A DNA stretch of 64,000 bases. Source: Conoideocrella luteorostrata. Taxonomy: Eukaryota; Ascomycota; Sordariomycetes; Hypocreales; Clavicipitaceae. The stretch is from positions 80,337-144,336 of the forward strand of contig JASWJB010000079.1 of the NCBI GenBank assembly GCA_032433595.1, given 5' to 3'. The position numbers and the translations under genes were made by a program. The first letter of the stretch is position 1. Each line of letters opens with the position of its first letter. This document shows positions 1 to 12,654 of the stretch, in pieces. The notes beneath the pieces were generated by a model. It ran no database searches and was not told the DNA's origin. It saw only the letters and a program-made list of their open reading frames with translations.

Positions 1-3000
1 CGCCACCAGCGCCACCCAGCTTCACCCACAGCCCCCTTGTCGAACCTGGGAGGACAAGCTAAGCAGCCCCCACCAGCCACCGCCAGATAGACCTCCAGCG
101 GGCGTCTTCTCAATTAGCCGTCAGGTTGGTGTTTTGCCCAGCACACCACCACTCGAACTCCATCAATCGACCATCAAACTCTCTGGTCCAGACTGTATCA
201 TCAATCATCGCGCCCCGCTGGCTGCTGCACATTGGATATGTCCGAAGTCAATGGACCAGAATGGGAACACGTACGGAGATTCAGCTTCGTCACACCGTCT
301 CGTTCTCTGAACTTCCGTCTATCCAGGACCTGGGACCTTCCCATAGCCTTAACCAACGATTCGGTACTCGGCGCTCTTTGTTCCTTTGCGGGAAGTACTC
401 CGTACAATACAGCAAGCAAGCAAGCAACCTGGCGCCCTTCCAGCCTTCTTTTGATTAGTTTTCAGCACAGACCCCCTCCACGGTTAATCTAGACAGACGC
501 CGCAAGCAGGGCCGGTCTTGTGCCTCCCGCCATGAACGACCCGAGCCGTCCGCCGCCGATGTAGCCAGAAATGGTAGGGCGTGCGTGGTCTTGCGGATCC
601 ATCACCGCCTCCTGATGAGGCATGCCCTATCAATTAGTACCTGTGCAAAAATAAAAATAAAAAAGGCATGATGAAGTCTTTAGTGTTCTCGCTCTTCACC
701 ATGAATCGTGTCTCTATACGGAGTGGCCTATATTGAACTCGGAATATTGTCTACACGCCTTAGCCGTCTAGTAGATCAGGGCAGCCGCACGACTAATCAC
801 CCTGCGACAGGGCAGTGTGGACCCTGTCCATGCCCTTGCTTGTCGTGTGACTCTGGAGTGGGACGAACCGCACCGAGATTCGGCACTGAAAAAGATGTCA
901 TATTATTAACCGCCCACAACCGACCCGACTTGATGAAGACGAAGAAACTATTGACGGACAGCATTGTATCAAAGGCCAACAGCTTGATGGACTCGGGGCT
1001 GTGCTGTGGGCCTAGATACACAATGAGTACGGAGCACATGAGCCCACCCCCTTCCCCCCAACATCCTTTGTTCTCAACAGTCGTTCTCGGTGAAAGAAGC
1101 GTGCCCCAGAGCTCCGAGAAGATTTTGACAACATTAAGGGATGGCAGGTGGGGGTCAAAGACGTTTGATGCTTTGATATAACACTTGTTCCCTGTCATCG
1201 GTCCATTTTCACATCCGATCCGGAAAAGTCTGCCTGGGTCTTATGCGGGGGTTTGCAAGGAATGGGTTGACATTGAGTTTCTTCTAGAACTCTCGGCATG
1301 CTCCTCTCTGGCTACCACGGACCTGATCTGACCTGTCACTGCTTACGGGTTCCCTCTCTCGATAGCAGTGGGTGAAGACTACATGGCCTCTTTCCTAGAT
1401 TGGCCTGCCCATGCCGGGGCATGCCTACTCGCTCGCACGGCCCTACGTTTTTGTGCATGTACAATTCGTGCAGCTTTCCGTATTGCGTCAGGATAACTGA
1501 CGATTGAGCGTTCGTGATTCAACTTCCTTCCACGGCCCCACTATCCGGAGCTCACAGAACCTTCATATTGAACTTGGAATGCACCAGTCCCCTCAGCGGT
1601 AACCAAATTCGAGGAGAATGGAAATCTGGGCCTTTGCTATTCTTTCGACAGCTTGCTATTGAGACGACGAACCAGACGACGAGAACGAAAAACGCGCAAG
1701 TCCTCGAAGTCAGCAGGGGTAGTCTTTCACACTATAAACAGCAAGCCAGGGTGACGACCCATCTGCTGCGCCACGTAACTCGCAATGTCAAGAGATCGGG
1801 TTATCTATTCCTCACTCAATTTTCAAAACGGGCTTCGCCAGTTGCAGCACGATGAAATCCATCATCAGATTCCGTGCCGGGGGACTTATTATTAGATTAA
1901 TTACCGGCTTGGTGTCCACGTCGTCAATATGTTTGTTTTTTTCTTCTTGTTATATACAGGCTACTACTCCGTAGTCAAATGGCGTACCTCGTGAAGTTTT
2001 TGCGGAGTTGCTCATCCGCTGACACAGTTCGGGAGGCTAGCTAGCCGATGGGGCCAATGTAGCTCATGCTATCCCATGAATGTCTCATTTGCATCAGCAA
2101 GGGCATATTAAACTAAACTAACAGCTACTAGCCTCCTTTGTTAAATTATCGCTGCATACGGAGTACAGATCTCGGGTATTAACCGGTGACTCGAAACATA
2201 GAGTCGTAAGTAGCATCGACATATGCATGGTGAACCTTATTGGTACGAGAGAACGACCAAACAAGGCTTAGGATGATAACTATTTTGCGGCTCGTTCTAC
2301 CTTCCGGTCTTCAGATAGTAATCTTCGACAATCTCCGGCTTGGACTGTTGAGAACCCTGAGTCAGGTGATATCCACAACGGCGCAGAAGTTAGTAGTAAC
2401 ACGGCTATCCATGGTGATCATTCCGAATCGCTATATCACGACCCCTCTGGAGAAATGCGGAAGAGACAGGAGGTTTCTGACCGCCATTGTTTAGCGGTGT
2501 GGCCTTTCTAGTTATTTCAGCTGGGCGAATCATCATCTGACGACCAAAACCGTGTTTCTTCCCCTTGTGTCTCTCGCTAGCACACTAGTTTGGCCAACGG
2601 CTGGAAGTACACGCAACACAGGTCCCATGCGGTATTACGACAATTTGAGTAGACACTTTGCCATCCTTTGCATGTCACGCTGAGAGATATCGCACAGTGC
2701 CTGCGCCGTTTGATGTATAACTGCCCCCGTCCGAACGATACTCTGGTTGAGTCCTGCTACTTGAAAGCCTGCTTATAGGGAGCGAGGGGAAACTGGCAAC
2801 CTCTCCGACGACAAGCGCATGCTGAGTATAAAATATGCACACCACACCCAATTATGAAGACTACCAACGCAGCTCAACTCATTTTATCGCCAATAACCCA
2901 TTATTGAAAGGTGTATTTATGATTACGCCGATGCCTAGCCAAACGACGGGCTTCTTCTGGGAAAATATAGCTCAAGATCAGTAGAAGAACACTGGGGGAC

Positions 3001-4137
3001 AACGGCTCAGTTGGTTGGTTGGAGGCTTATTACGGAGTACTTGCCCCGGAGTTCCTCTGTCCTAAATCCAGAGCCAAGAAGATAGGTAGCTAGCCATCAT
3101 TGGCGCTGCCAGGAAAAGACAGCCAGTGTTCCTACCCTGGAATTATCGTTTCAGGTTCTCTCCAAGGATTTTTATTGTGACACAGGGGATGGGAGGGAGC
3201 AACGTTTAGGGTTGCTTTGGCTTACGAGGCATCTTGACGGGGGTGTCTGGTGCCGGTCCTGTTAGCCTGCAGCTCGAATATGCAAGTCATTTTTATATTT
3301 CCGCTCGCAGGAGCATCGACAGGATCACCGACAGGGACAGGACATAGTTAGTTAGTGTGCACAGGATGCGTTCCATCCGCCAATGCGTCTCGGCACTCCG
3401 TATTGCAGTAAAAGTAATACTCCGTACTCTGGCATTCATAGTACATAAGGGTTAACAAAGTATGCAGCCCGACGTGAGGCACCGATCAACCCGCCAGCCG
3501 GTCTAGACGCGCGCACCTAAAGCGTTTGAGTGTATCTCCGCGCACCGGCTTGACATACATGGATCGCGGTACTCCGTAAAGCAGATTGAAGCAGATTGAA
3601 CTCATGATGGACAGTGAGATAGGTCCTACCGGTCGTGTATAGTACGGAATGCCGGGCCCATCGCATGCAAGGCCGGTAGCCCAGCGCGATCCTGGGTCCT
3701 CTGTCCTGGCCGGCAGCCCCCACCAGTCCCCGATAGTGATGTGCTGCAACACTACTCCGTACTCCATGCAGGGCTAATCACTCCGTAGTTACTCTCCGTA
3801 CCTATCGCATTTGTGCAGAGCAAGCAACGCAGTCCTCTCCGTACCTTGCAGCTCGTTTGAATAGCACAATGCAGCCAAGGAATAACTACTCCGTACTGTA
3901 GGAGAAAAGAGTTCGTTTCTATTTTATTCAATTTATATTAATAAAACGCAAGCGCGCCCTGACAATCGCGCCCGCAGGGCGACAGCTATACGTGATGGAT
4001 GCATACCGAGTACTCCGTACTCCGTGCACATATAAGTCAACCTGCAGAGGAGCAGGCACAGGCAGAAACAGGCTTTTTTGTCTGTCCCGCTGACTCCAAA
4101 ACTTGGTCACATCTCAGCTTCCTGCCTGGACGCCGGG

Positions 4138-4176
4138 TGCTGGATGCTGGATGCTGGATGCTGGATGCTGGATGCT
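4138..4176. repeat. 7-bp minisatellite (TGCTGGA)n
   Basis: About 5.5 perfect copies of TGCTGGA in tandem, in gene-free DNA. The copies are identical, which suggests recent expansion. It lies among dense TACGGAGTA words, with another short tandem array 400 bases downstream. Confidence 0.95.
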
Positions 4177-4570
4177 CAACCGCTCCAGCCTCTGCGGAGT
4201 AACTATGGTTGTTTGGTCGAATATGCCCCGTAGGTTCTGGCGTGCCATTTTTTTGGCTTTTTGGGGGTGGGCAGATTGGCGGCCAGATGTGGATGTGTCG
4301 TTGGTGATGATGGATGGGTGATTGGGGTATGGGTGGTGGTGGGCTTCCCTGGGCTTGCCTGGGCTCCTTGGGTCTCAGGGTTAGAGTATGTCTGGCAGTC
4401 GATGTCCGTCCAACTGTCACCCACCATTCAACGGCCAACAGTCAACAGCCACCATTCAACACTCCAGTCTGCCACTCCCGCCCCCAGACAACCAACCCCC
4501 CCCTCTTGCATCGGTGGCTGCCAAAACCCATGTTCTTCGCAATCAGCATCCCTCCCCTTCCTCCCCAACG

Positions 4571-4601
4571 TCCAGTTAGTCCAGTCCAGTCCAGTCCAGT
4601 C
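4571..4601. repeat. 5-bp tandem repeat (CCAGT)n
   Basis: Four perfect copies of CCAGT at 4581-4600, preceded by a degenerate copy with a TTAG interruption. Intergenic, no evident function. Confidence 0.9.
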
Positions 4602-5311
4602 AACAACAAGTGTGCTTCAGTGTGCTTTTGTCGGAGTGGGGCCGATCAGACCTATCAAAACCGCGCTGGGCATCCAATAGTTACGGTGCCTTGCTCGGCT
4701 ACTGACCAACTATCGACTACCGAACTATTGACCCTCGACTGTCCAAGTACTCCAGTACTTCCGTACTCTTTTACTCCGTACTCCCTCCATATGTATGTAG
4801 GTGATAGCGATAGTTATTGCTGATCTGGAAAGGCCTGGTGGGCTGGCTGTCGCTAACAACCCCCTGCAGTGACGGGCCTGCAGTGTGGTGTGTTCTGTAA
4901 GTACCCTGTACTCCGCAGGATGCACACAACAAGTTGGACTATTTGCGCAAGTACAGAGCGAGACTGCACCATGATACGTTCTCGACAGGATAGATAAGCT
5001 AAAATTTGGCGCCCCACGTCCTTTCCATCATTATCACATACGGAGTACTCCCTACAAGTACTCCGTAAACTTGACTTATCTGCGGAAGTAGTAGTGCTCA
5101 CGCAAGATCGACCACATCAGAAATGCGTCGGATGATCACGACAGATTTTGAAACACGGCGTTGCAGGATCGTCAGTCCCCCGTATGCATCATACATTTCA
5201 TTGCATTGCTTCTGAAATATTTGGCTATTCTTTCAGGCTCTAGTGCTCTGCTCCTTAGTTCTCAAGCTCGCATGATTCCCGCGCATTTCGGGGTCCCGAA
5301 CATCAAAGTCG

Positions 5312-6436
5312 TCATCTTCGCATACTCCCAATAAGCTCTCGCTGCGTCTCGCGATCTCGTGCCCCGTCGCTTAAGATCCCCACGCTCCGCAGATCGCCGA
5401 CCACGTCCTTGGCCTTGCCGAAATACACCTCCTGCAGGAGGTTACGCATCTTGAGCTCCATGTCCTCCACCAGACGGCCAACATTAGCGATGTGGCTGTC
5501 ATCACTATCTACCGGCAGGTCCTGCTCCACCTGGCGTGTCATGTTGCCGCTGAGATCCATGTCACCGAGACTGTTGTCCGCCGTAGCCAGCGAAAGAATC
5601 ACAGTCGATGTGAGCTTGTAATGTGTGCTTCGACCTCGTTCAATGGCCTCAAACACATGGATAGAGTCCCATATACCCTCTGTGGTTCCGCCCGGTGTAG
5701 CTGCTGTATCAAATGGCAGCATATAGGCCGCTTTTGTTAGCCATTGTCCTTCTTATACTGTGAAACTCCCCCCCACATCCCGATGCTGCATCGACTCCAG
5801 ATCCTTCACCATCAAGCAACAAGCCATAAACGGTGAAAAGACTACAAAAGCGGCGATAAAGGGGAGAGAGAGAGAGAGAGAGAAGGGGGGGACTTACACT
5901 TCTTCAACAAAACCACCCCTGCAAACCCATCGTCCAGGTTCCAGAAATATACACTGCTCACACCTCCCTCATAATACAAGTCCCTATATATATCAAAAGC
6001 CTCATTCGCCTTGATTTCCATCTTTCTCACTCTCTCGCTCGGAATTGCTCCCTCTCCCGCTCCCTCGCTCCCACCTGCACCCACACCGCCAACACCGCCT
6101 TCATCTAGAGGCGGGTCGAACTGGTTCGACCACGGGGAGCGATAGCTATCCCCATCACGGTTGTAGTCGCATAGGAGGTATTCGCGACCGGATTGCTTGC
6201 ACCGCCGGATGGTAAGAGGCTGGTCGACAGATGATAAAAGATCTTCGGTCAGGTCGGGAGCGAGGGAGATGATGGCGTTGAGGTGGTCGGCCGTGTGTTT
6301 GGGGTTGAGGCGGCGGAGGAGGTCACTGTGTCCAAGTTGCGGTTAGGAGACGGAATTTGGACGGATAAACTCGGAATGAGTAGTGAGGGAGATGTTTTAC
6401 GTACAGCGCCGAGTCAAAGGGGTCAATGTCGGCCAT
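5312..6436 (-). CDS. cap2: F-actin-capping protein subunit beta
   Basis: Beta half of the CapZ heterodimer, which caps actin barbed ends in cortical patches. Three exons: 6405-6436, 5898-6325 and 5312-5703, with introns of 79 and 194 nt (donors GTACGT and GTAAGT, acceptors CACAG and ATACAG). The joined frame gives 283 residues, the usual family length. The start ATG at 6436 opens the typical beta-subunit N-terminus [19 protein letters not shown]. Other family landmarks are [19 protein letters not shown] (about residues 60-80), [19 protein letters not shown], the [14 protein letters not shown] segment, and [11 protein letters not shown] before the helical C-terminal tentacle. It ends in GSMRR and lacks an obvious extended tail. 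Intron 2 carries a GA microsatellite at 5864-5883. The next gene, also on the minus strand, ends 1 kb upstream. Identification is firm; only the C-terminal few residues could differ if a further intron exists. Confidence 0.93.
5864..5883. repeat. (GA)10 microsatellite in cap2 intron 2
   Basis: Uninterrupted GA run inside the 194-nt second intron of the capping-protein gene. On the coding strand it is a pyrimidine (CT) tract just downstream of the donor. Confidence 0.9.
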
Positions 6437-7471
6437 TGTGACGAATGGGTAGTTGTTGTTGGTCGAGAGACGAGGGCGACGATGAAGTGGTGATAGGTTA
6501 GCAGTCAGTACTCCGTAGTGGTAGCTTCTTTGGCCTGAACGCCGCGGCGGGGTCGCTGGATGACCCCCACTTGAAGCTTCAGCCGCGAAGCCTTGTTGTT
6601 ACCTGCTATGCTTACCTGGAACGGAGACGGCTATAGTTAGTTATATGGCTGATTTACATATAATTGGAGACAATTTAGTTATAATATGCTAGGGATATTA
6701 CAGACAACGTGTAACGGTATAGGTGCTCCGTAGTTGGTATGGAGAAAATGCATAGATATTTGTTTGCTACTAAAAGAACCGCACACACAGTTCCAACGAA
6801 CTTGGAAACTTCCCACCCACCGAGCCACACTGGTGCTGTCACCGAGCACACCGACACACAGCCAGAGGCCCAAATTACATAGACAGTTTTGTCAGTTCCA
6901 AGAACTACCCAAAAAAAATACTGAGAAAACCACGTCTCCCGGGAGCAATCGGCTCAATGGCGCACCCTACACTCTACAAGCCTCCTCACGATGCTGATAC
7001 TCCTCGCCCTGCCGAAACGTCAAGCCAATACTTTCACCCCCAAAGAACGATAGCCAAACGCCTTGCCTGCCCCCAGAGTATGCAAACCTGCATCATAGCA
7101 GCAACGCCCCGGTTTCGCACAAACGAAAAAAAAAAAACACCCAAACACTAGATATGGTAAGCGAGAACTGCACACTCTCTCGGCTCGGTGGGTGTCCTCA
7201 CTCTTCCGTGCACTTGCCGCTCGCGTTCAAAGCCTCGCATCCCTTTTTGCCACTCCAAATTCATCAATCGCCCAGGTTTTTTACTTCGAAATCGAATATA
7301 TACTGTCGCAGAACAAAAGAAAGTGTGAATCAAGTCGTAAATCGCACAAGAACGAGAGTCGGGCGGGCAGTCGTCGATTCATCCCAAGACTCTTCACTTG
7401 CATGATGCCAAAACAAGTAAGGACGGAATATGCGCAACCAGTAGTAGATCGGGCCCATAAAGGGAGCTTGA
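6437..7471. other. intergenic, cap2 promoter side
   Basis: About 1 kb between the cap2 start and the stop of the next minus-strand gene. It holds the cap2 5' region and the other gene's 3' region. There are two TACGGAGTA-type words (about 6510 and 6728) and A-rich runs near 6910 and 7126. No coding region is supported. Confidence 0.6.
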
Positions 7472-9045
7472 TCAATCAATTAGTTTTTTGCAAACCAGGC
7501 AGGCGGCTCGCTCAGTCCATGTACGGTCCCCTCCTTCAACGTTGGGTCTCAGGTCAGTAATCTCCCAGACCATTGGTCCGTCGCTCATCCTCAAGCTGGC
7601 CTCAAACAGTCCCTCGTACGGCTTTTCTTCAACGGCCTTCTTTCCACGGCCCTTTTTCGTGGATGCTGACTTGGCACTTCTTTGAACAATCGAGTTTGTA
7701 GGCCCAGGTGTTGGTGTTTGCGTAGTCGCCTTCGGCACCGCTTCTTTGTTCTTCATCAAAGGTGTATGGGTTCCGTTTTCGGTAGGGCCTTTCACGTCGA
7801 TCGCTGACGGGGTGAGCTCTTTGTTGTCGCTTGGTGTCAGCGGTCGGCCGAGGGAAACTCTGTCCGTTTCCATCTTAACGGGCAGCTGCTCCTTCTTTTC
7901 TGACTTGTGCGGCTTGTCTGTTCCGAGCCGCTCGTAAACTTGCATCAAGACATCGTGCAAGAGGCATTCATAATGAAGCCAATTATTGCAATCCTGGCTC
8001 GTACAACCAATCAGAGTCTTATCCGGGTTCGCAGGAGTATGACACTTGCAGGTTGACTCAACAGACTATTACAGCATACAAAAGTTAGTAACAGTACGTA
8101 CAGTCCGGTGGAGAGGTTGGAAAACATACGGAGACTTGAGACGTCCGGCAGTTGAAAGCCTGCCTCCAGTAGAGCGCGTCTTGCACCTCATCATCGTCCG
8201 ATTCGATCCAATGGTGCACAGTCGCCTTCATGGCAACACTTACGACGTTAATGACGTCCACTGTAAACACGGTGTCAGCACTAAAAAAGCAAAAACTAAG
8301 CTCTTCGGGTATCAATTGCGTCTTACTGTGGTTGGACGCAATGAGTTCGTTCTGTCCGTGATATGGTTGACGGCCGCTGATAGATTTCTTGCCGTCCAAA
8401 GTACCAGGTGGTAGCTCATCGGGCGAGTACATCCAATATATGCGCGCGTATACGTGATGCTCGTCTGATGCCCTGACTTCGAGGATTCTTGCAACCCAGT
8501 AATCCGCCGATTGCAGCAGATTCCCACTTTCCGAGCTTTTGCCTGTCGCCTTTTGGCGCTCAATAGTGGCCTCGTTTGCGACATAAACAAAGTCATCATT
8601 ACAATATTTATAACCATTTACTGTTCGACAAGGTTAGCGAATGTGGTGGATTGAAAATGCGTACACGAACCAGCCAGCACGGTTGGCGACATTGGAAAGC
8701 GGAGCACAAGTCAGAGATCGTGTTTAGAGGGGGTTTCTACTCACAGACAAAACTGTTGTATCGTGTCATATCCACCCATCGCTTCCGTGGTTCGACTGTG
8801 TAGGCAAGATTCATAGTCTGGTTGGACTTGAACTTGCCACGAGGCTCAAACGGTGAGTTCTGCACCAACTCTTTTTTCCCATTATTGACACCCGCGCCAT
8901 CCTCTTCGCCATCGCGCTTTCTCTTCTTGGGTATGTGGTCGCGCTCTTCTGAGCTGGGGGCCGCGACCATTGACACGGTAAATGGACAATCAGCGCGGTT
9001 CTCATCCGTGATGGCACGGGACCGCTTCCGAGATTTGGGGTTCAT
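7472..9045 (-). CDS. BAH-PHD chromatin protein (EPR-1-like)
   Basis: Four exons (8745-9045, 8327-8620, 8130-8260, 7472-8065) join into 439 residues. The start ATG at 9045 opens MNPKSRKRSR. Residues 1-100 are basic and low-complexity with a likely nuclear signal (PKKRKRD). A BAH domain covers about 100-240, with ADYWVARILEVRASD and ARIYWMYSPDELPPGTLDG as its core. A PHD finger starts at 248: C248-x-C250, C263-x4-C268, H273-x2-C276. The last zinc pair, C431-x2-C434, follows TWTERAACLVCKK at the very C-terminus, so about 154 residues are inserted inside the finger. Proteins with this BAH-then-PHD order include Neurospora EPR-1, a reader of H3K27 methylation in Polycomb silencing. Calling this one EPR-1 is inference; it could be another BAH-PHD paralogue. 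Acts in the nucleus on chromatin. Introns are 124, 66 and 64 nt. Confidence 0.85.
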
Positions 9046-10583
9046 GACAGGCGGATAAGCAACAAGACAATTCTGAAGATGATAGAGAAGAAAGAACAAG
9101 CGCGCCGACTAAGCGCTCGCTTCGATGCTTCGATACACAACGGTCGCGCGTCGGGAAAAACAAAAGGATGTGGATGAAGTGGGAAAGTGGGAGGCTATTC
9201 GCGACAACGGTTGGGCAAAGCTACCAGGCGAATCACACTTGGCTGGAACAGACGGAAGTGGGTCGAGTGCTGGCTGGCTGCGCTAACGAAATGTATAGCA
9301 TTGGCGGCGAGAACTGGCTGGGCAGCACGCTTGTCAACCCTTCGTTTTCGAGAGAGAAGGTAGCAGGTACCCAGGTACCTCCGTGTCTGCACCAAATATA
9401 CTATAGTAGAGCCGACAAGCGGCGGGACACAGACCAGACACCGGCGGGAGCTGTCAGGAGTCCCTACCCAGGTAGCAGGTACCTACGTATGTACACCTAT
9501 ACCGGATAAATATTTTCGATCTCTGGATGCGATGCGATGCGGTGCTTTATTGCGCGCGCGCCGGCGACCAACCAACAAAGCGCAAACCCGAAGCTCTCAG
9601 CTCGTGATAGTACCCCGGACTGCAAGGGGAACGAAGGGGGAAGAAAAAGGACAGATTGGTGATGGTGGTGTCAAGGAGAGTCGGAAATGTCGGTCGGATT
9701 GGGTGGTCACACACAACGCCGCCACGCCCTCTTTTTTTGGTCCGTCCATCGAGGGTGTTTCAATTCTCACAATAATAAGGTGGCTGGGGCGTTCAAGGTT
9801 TTGCAGGACGGAGCACATCCACACACTGTGGGCCGCCAGTCAATTGGCATGTGCGACCGGGGTCGACTGCCAAGATGCACACAGGTTCCAGGCAGGTAGT
9901 TATTTACTTACTACTGAGGTAATTCGTAGTCTGTGGCGATTGCCAAATAAATACATGATGTGTGCATAAGAGATGGCAATTGATGATGCAGCACGTTATG
10001 GCTTCATTAAACGCTCTTTGCATGCCGTATTTTGACGGTCTGGCCGGCGCGCTACGGAGTAATTATCTGGCTAGGTTAGTCGACTTCCGCAGCATGCACC
10101 AAATGAACCGGCATCGAGCGTCGTCATTATGACCAGTAAGCGCTGCTTGCTTGCAGGGTCCATGGGAACCTAAAATTGCTTACTCCGTGCGAAGTACTCC
10201 GTACGGAGTACACGTAACTGTTACCACAATACCGGTCGATCTGTAATATGTACTGCAGCAAACTTACAAGGGCAAAAGGGCTATGTGGCTGGTGCTCCAA
10301 GCGCCATTGATGAGTGCCCCCTTGTTGCGGAGTACGGAGCAGGAAGGCCACTTTAACTTACCTTGGGCGTCGATGCCTTTGGAAGCTCCGTGCTGAGCTT
10401 TTGGTGAAGAGTACAGTGCTGACAGGAATGACAGGTGGTCGCAGGCATGCGGTCAATTAGTGTATCAAACCCGGCAAACGAAAGTACAAAAGACCAAAAA
10501 CGCCAGCGCTATGACTAACATCCATATCTGCCTTGATCCAAGACACTGCTAACCCTCATCATCCCCCAGCCCTCACTATAAAA
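9046..10583. other. intergenic with an 18-bp perfect palindrome
   Basis: Region between the BAH-PHD start and the atg22 stop. No coding sequence is supported. It holds two related strings around 9359-9385 and 9465-9490, both built from AGGTAGCAGGTACC, then a group of TACGGAGTA words near 10050, 10180, 10194-10211 and 10328. GTACTCCGTACGGAGTAC at 10194-10211 is a perfect palindrome made from two of these words facing each other. Confidence 0.6.
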
Positions 10584-12654
10584 CTATGGCACTTCATCGT
10601 CGCCTCCCCTTACATGACCACCACCTGGTGTCGCACACACCTCAGAGCCTTCAATCTTCGCAACCAATTTCTCACCTTCTCGCCTTCCCCGTTCTACATT
10701 AATCAACCAAATCAACGGTGCGGGTAGACCAACCAGTGCCCCCAAGAACCAAAATGCTGGTCGGATACTGCCTGTTCGATCAATGATAGCTCCGACGATG
10801 GTGGGGCCAAATACGCTGGATCCTTTGTCTGTAATAGCGTACAAAGCGTAAAAGGCCGCCTCTGATCCGGGAGGAATGAGCTCTCCGTATAAAGAGCGGC
10901 AATAACTACTTAAACCGCCCATGACGAGACCGTATATAGCGGCAAGAGGATACATCTCCCATGGTTGTTGAAGGCCAATGACGCCCCAGCGCTTGACAAA
11001 GGGTAGGTAGCCCAGTAACCCGTAAAGTGGGATGAGTTCGAACAGCGCAATGCAGACCAAAATGGTCTGATGGGCTTTCAGACCCAAAGCTCGAGATACC
11101 CCGGGCCATCCAAATGCGCCAAGTATTCCTGACATTGTCGTAATGACATTAATCATGCCGAGCGCCCAAGGTCGCATATGTAATTGAGTCTTGGCAAAGA
11201 GGATTGCCGTAGAGGAGGTCGTGGCGATGGCGTCTGAAAGAAGGAACCAACCTGCAAGGAACAACATGATGTCTGCAAGGCTTCTGGCCTGTTGAATAGT
11301 GCGGAACAGAGACTTCCATGCATAAGTCAGATATGGTATCCATCCTAGGGCACCTTTGCGGCCGCTGCTGACGAGAGGTGGTCCAGGTCTTGGTCTTAGC
11401 CAAAGAGCGGATGGTATAGTGAAGATAGCCCACCAAGAGCCGATGACCAGAAGAACCACTCTCTGGGACCAAGTTGTGTTCTTCATGGCGAGAAGAATGC
11501 CAATAGCCATGCACTGCACAAACAGCGCTGCAATGTACCCGACGCCCATACCTTTGGCTGACATTCGTGATGATAGCTGCAGCTCCTTCGACGTGATTTC
11601 CTCATGTGTTGGTGTCCTATATGTCCGCAATCCCGGCATAGCAGTCTCGCCAGGTAAAAGTGGCGAAGCTGGGTTGGTACTGTCTTCCTCCAGCGCGCCG
11701 GCCGAGTCATCCAAAGATCGTGACTCTAATGTCGAGTTCGCCAGGTCAGGCGTTGTTCCGCGCCGAGCGTCGATTACCTCCGCATGGTTGCGTACAAGAA
11801 GGGGCAAGAAGGAATTCAGCAAGACGAAGGACGCTCCAAAAGAAGTGTTGGAGAGAATTGTAAGCAGGGCGCCGATGATGTACGTCTCTTTACTGATAAA
11901 GACGTAGCACATGACGGACAATGCGCCAATCCAAGCGAACAAAAGAAGCAGCTTCTTCCGATAGTGTCCATGATCGGCCGCACAACTAATACTGACAACG
12001 AGTAGTGCCTGTAGCAAGACGCTGACAGAGAACGTATACATGGCAAAGCTCGCAGTGTTGATTTCAAGGCCCAAAACGTACACGATACACTGTCCATCGT
12101 CTTCTGTTTTGCTGTCGCTCGATCCGCACGGCTTGGTGGGATCTGATATAAGGACGCCGTTTTCTCGGGCCAAGGTCTCGAGGAGTATGGGTATAAACGA
12201 ACCTAGTTAAGGAGGAAGAAAAAAAAAGTCTATTAGTATCGCTTGCGCAACGCTGCTGGTCGGGACGCTGTCGGATGCGAAGACCGCCGGCCGCCGAGCA
12301 CTTGCAGGACAGCCAACCAACCGCAAGAAACACAGGAGGGGGATTTCTTGATTTACCAATTCCACAAACTACATATACCTCCGCTGCGAAGCCGTACATA
12401 TACCAGCCGAGCAGCTCCTTTGAGCTGGTCGGCCTGGCATCATGGCTCGCATAGTGTGACCCGCCTAGCCGCCGCAGGTCGCTCTCGCTGCTATATGAGC
12501 TCATGATGCCGTCGGTGGAAGACCGTTCGTCATCCGCTTCGAAGGAGGAAGTGGCAAAAGAGCGGAATGATCGTTTCGAAAGAACAGAAATGCCAGACCA
12601 GTGTCGACGACCCGAAAGCTCTGGACGGTTGAGCTGTGGTAGCTGTGGTGGCAT
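10584..12654 (-). CDS. atg22: Atg22 vacuolar amino-acid efflux permease
   Basis: Atg22 family, a major-facilitator-type permease that exports amino acids from the vacuole after autophagic breakdown. Two exons, 12357-12654 and 10584-12202, with a 154-nt intron (donor GTAAAT, acceptor ACTAG). The joined protein is 638 residues, or 588 if translation starts at the in-frame ATG at 12504. The family signature spans the splice: [20 protein letters not shown] then [15 protein letters not shown]. About ten to twelve hydrophobic segments follow, with a long hydrophilic loop (about residues 250-300) holding Ser/Thr-rich sequence, typical of Atg22. The C-terminus is polar and acidic (GGDDEVP). The 12504 start gives a length closer to other fungal Atg22 proteins, so the first 50 residues are doubtful. 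Fungi often carry two atg22 paralogues; which one this is cannot be told. Confidence 0.9.

Larger units (their letters stand above)
1..5311. other. gene-free stretch with many TACGGAGTA words
   Basis: No reading frame here has codon structure, splice pattern or similarity that I can support; the frames are short and overlap on both strands. What stands out is the 8-9 base word ACTCCGTA/TACGGAGT, seen near 395-405, 717-724, 1965, 2157-2166, 3031-3040, 3395, 3418, 3571, 3754, 3780, 3888, 4011-4020, 4770-4790 and 5038-5068, with one-base variants between. Two minisatellites (4138-4176 and 4571-4601) also lie here. The first 500 bases are C-rich and could be the 5' end of a gene beyond the left edge, but nothing proves it. 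Confidence 0.6.

Noticed and set aside
797..1198. 133-codon minus-strand frame in the left gap
   Set aside because: No ATG-to-domain logic, no similarity and overlapping frames on the other strand; typical of chance frames.
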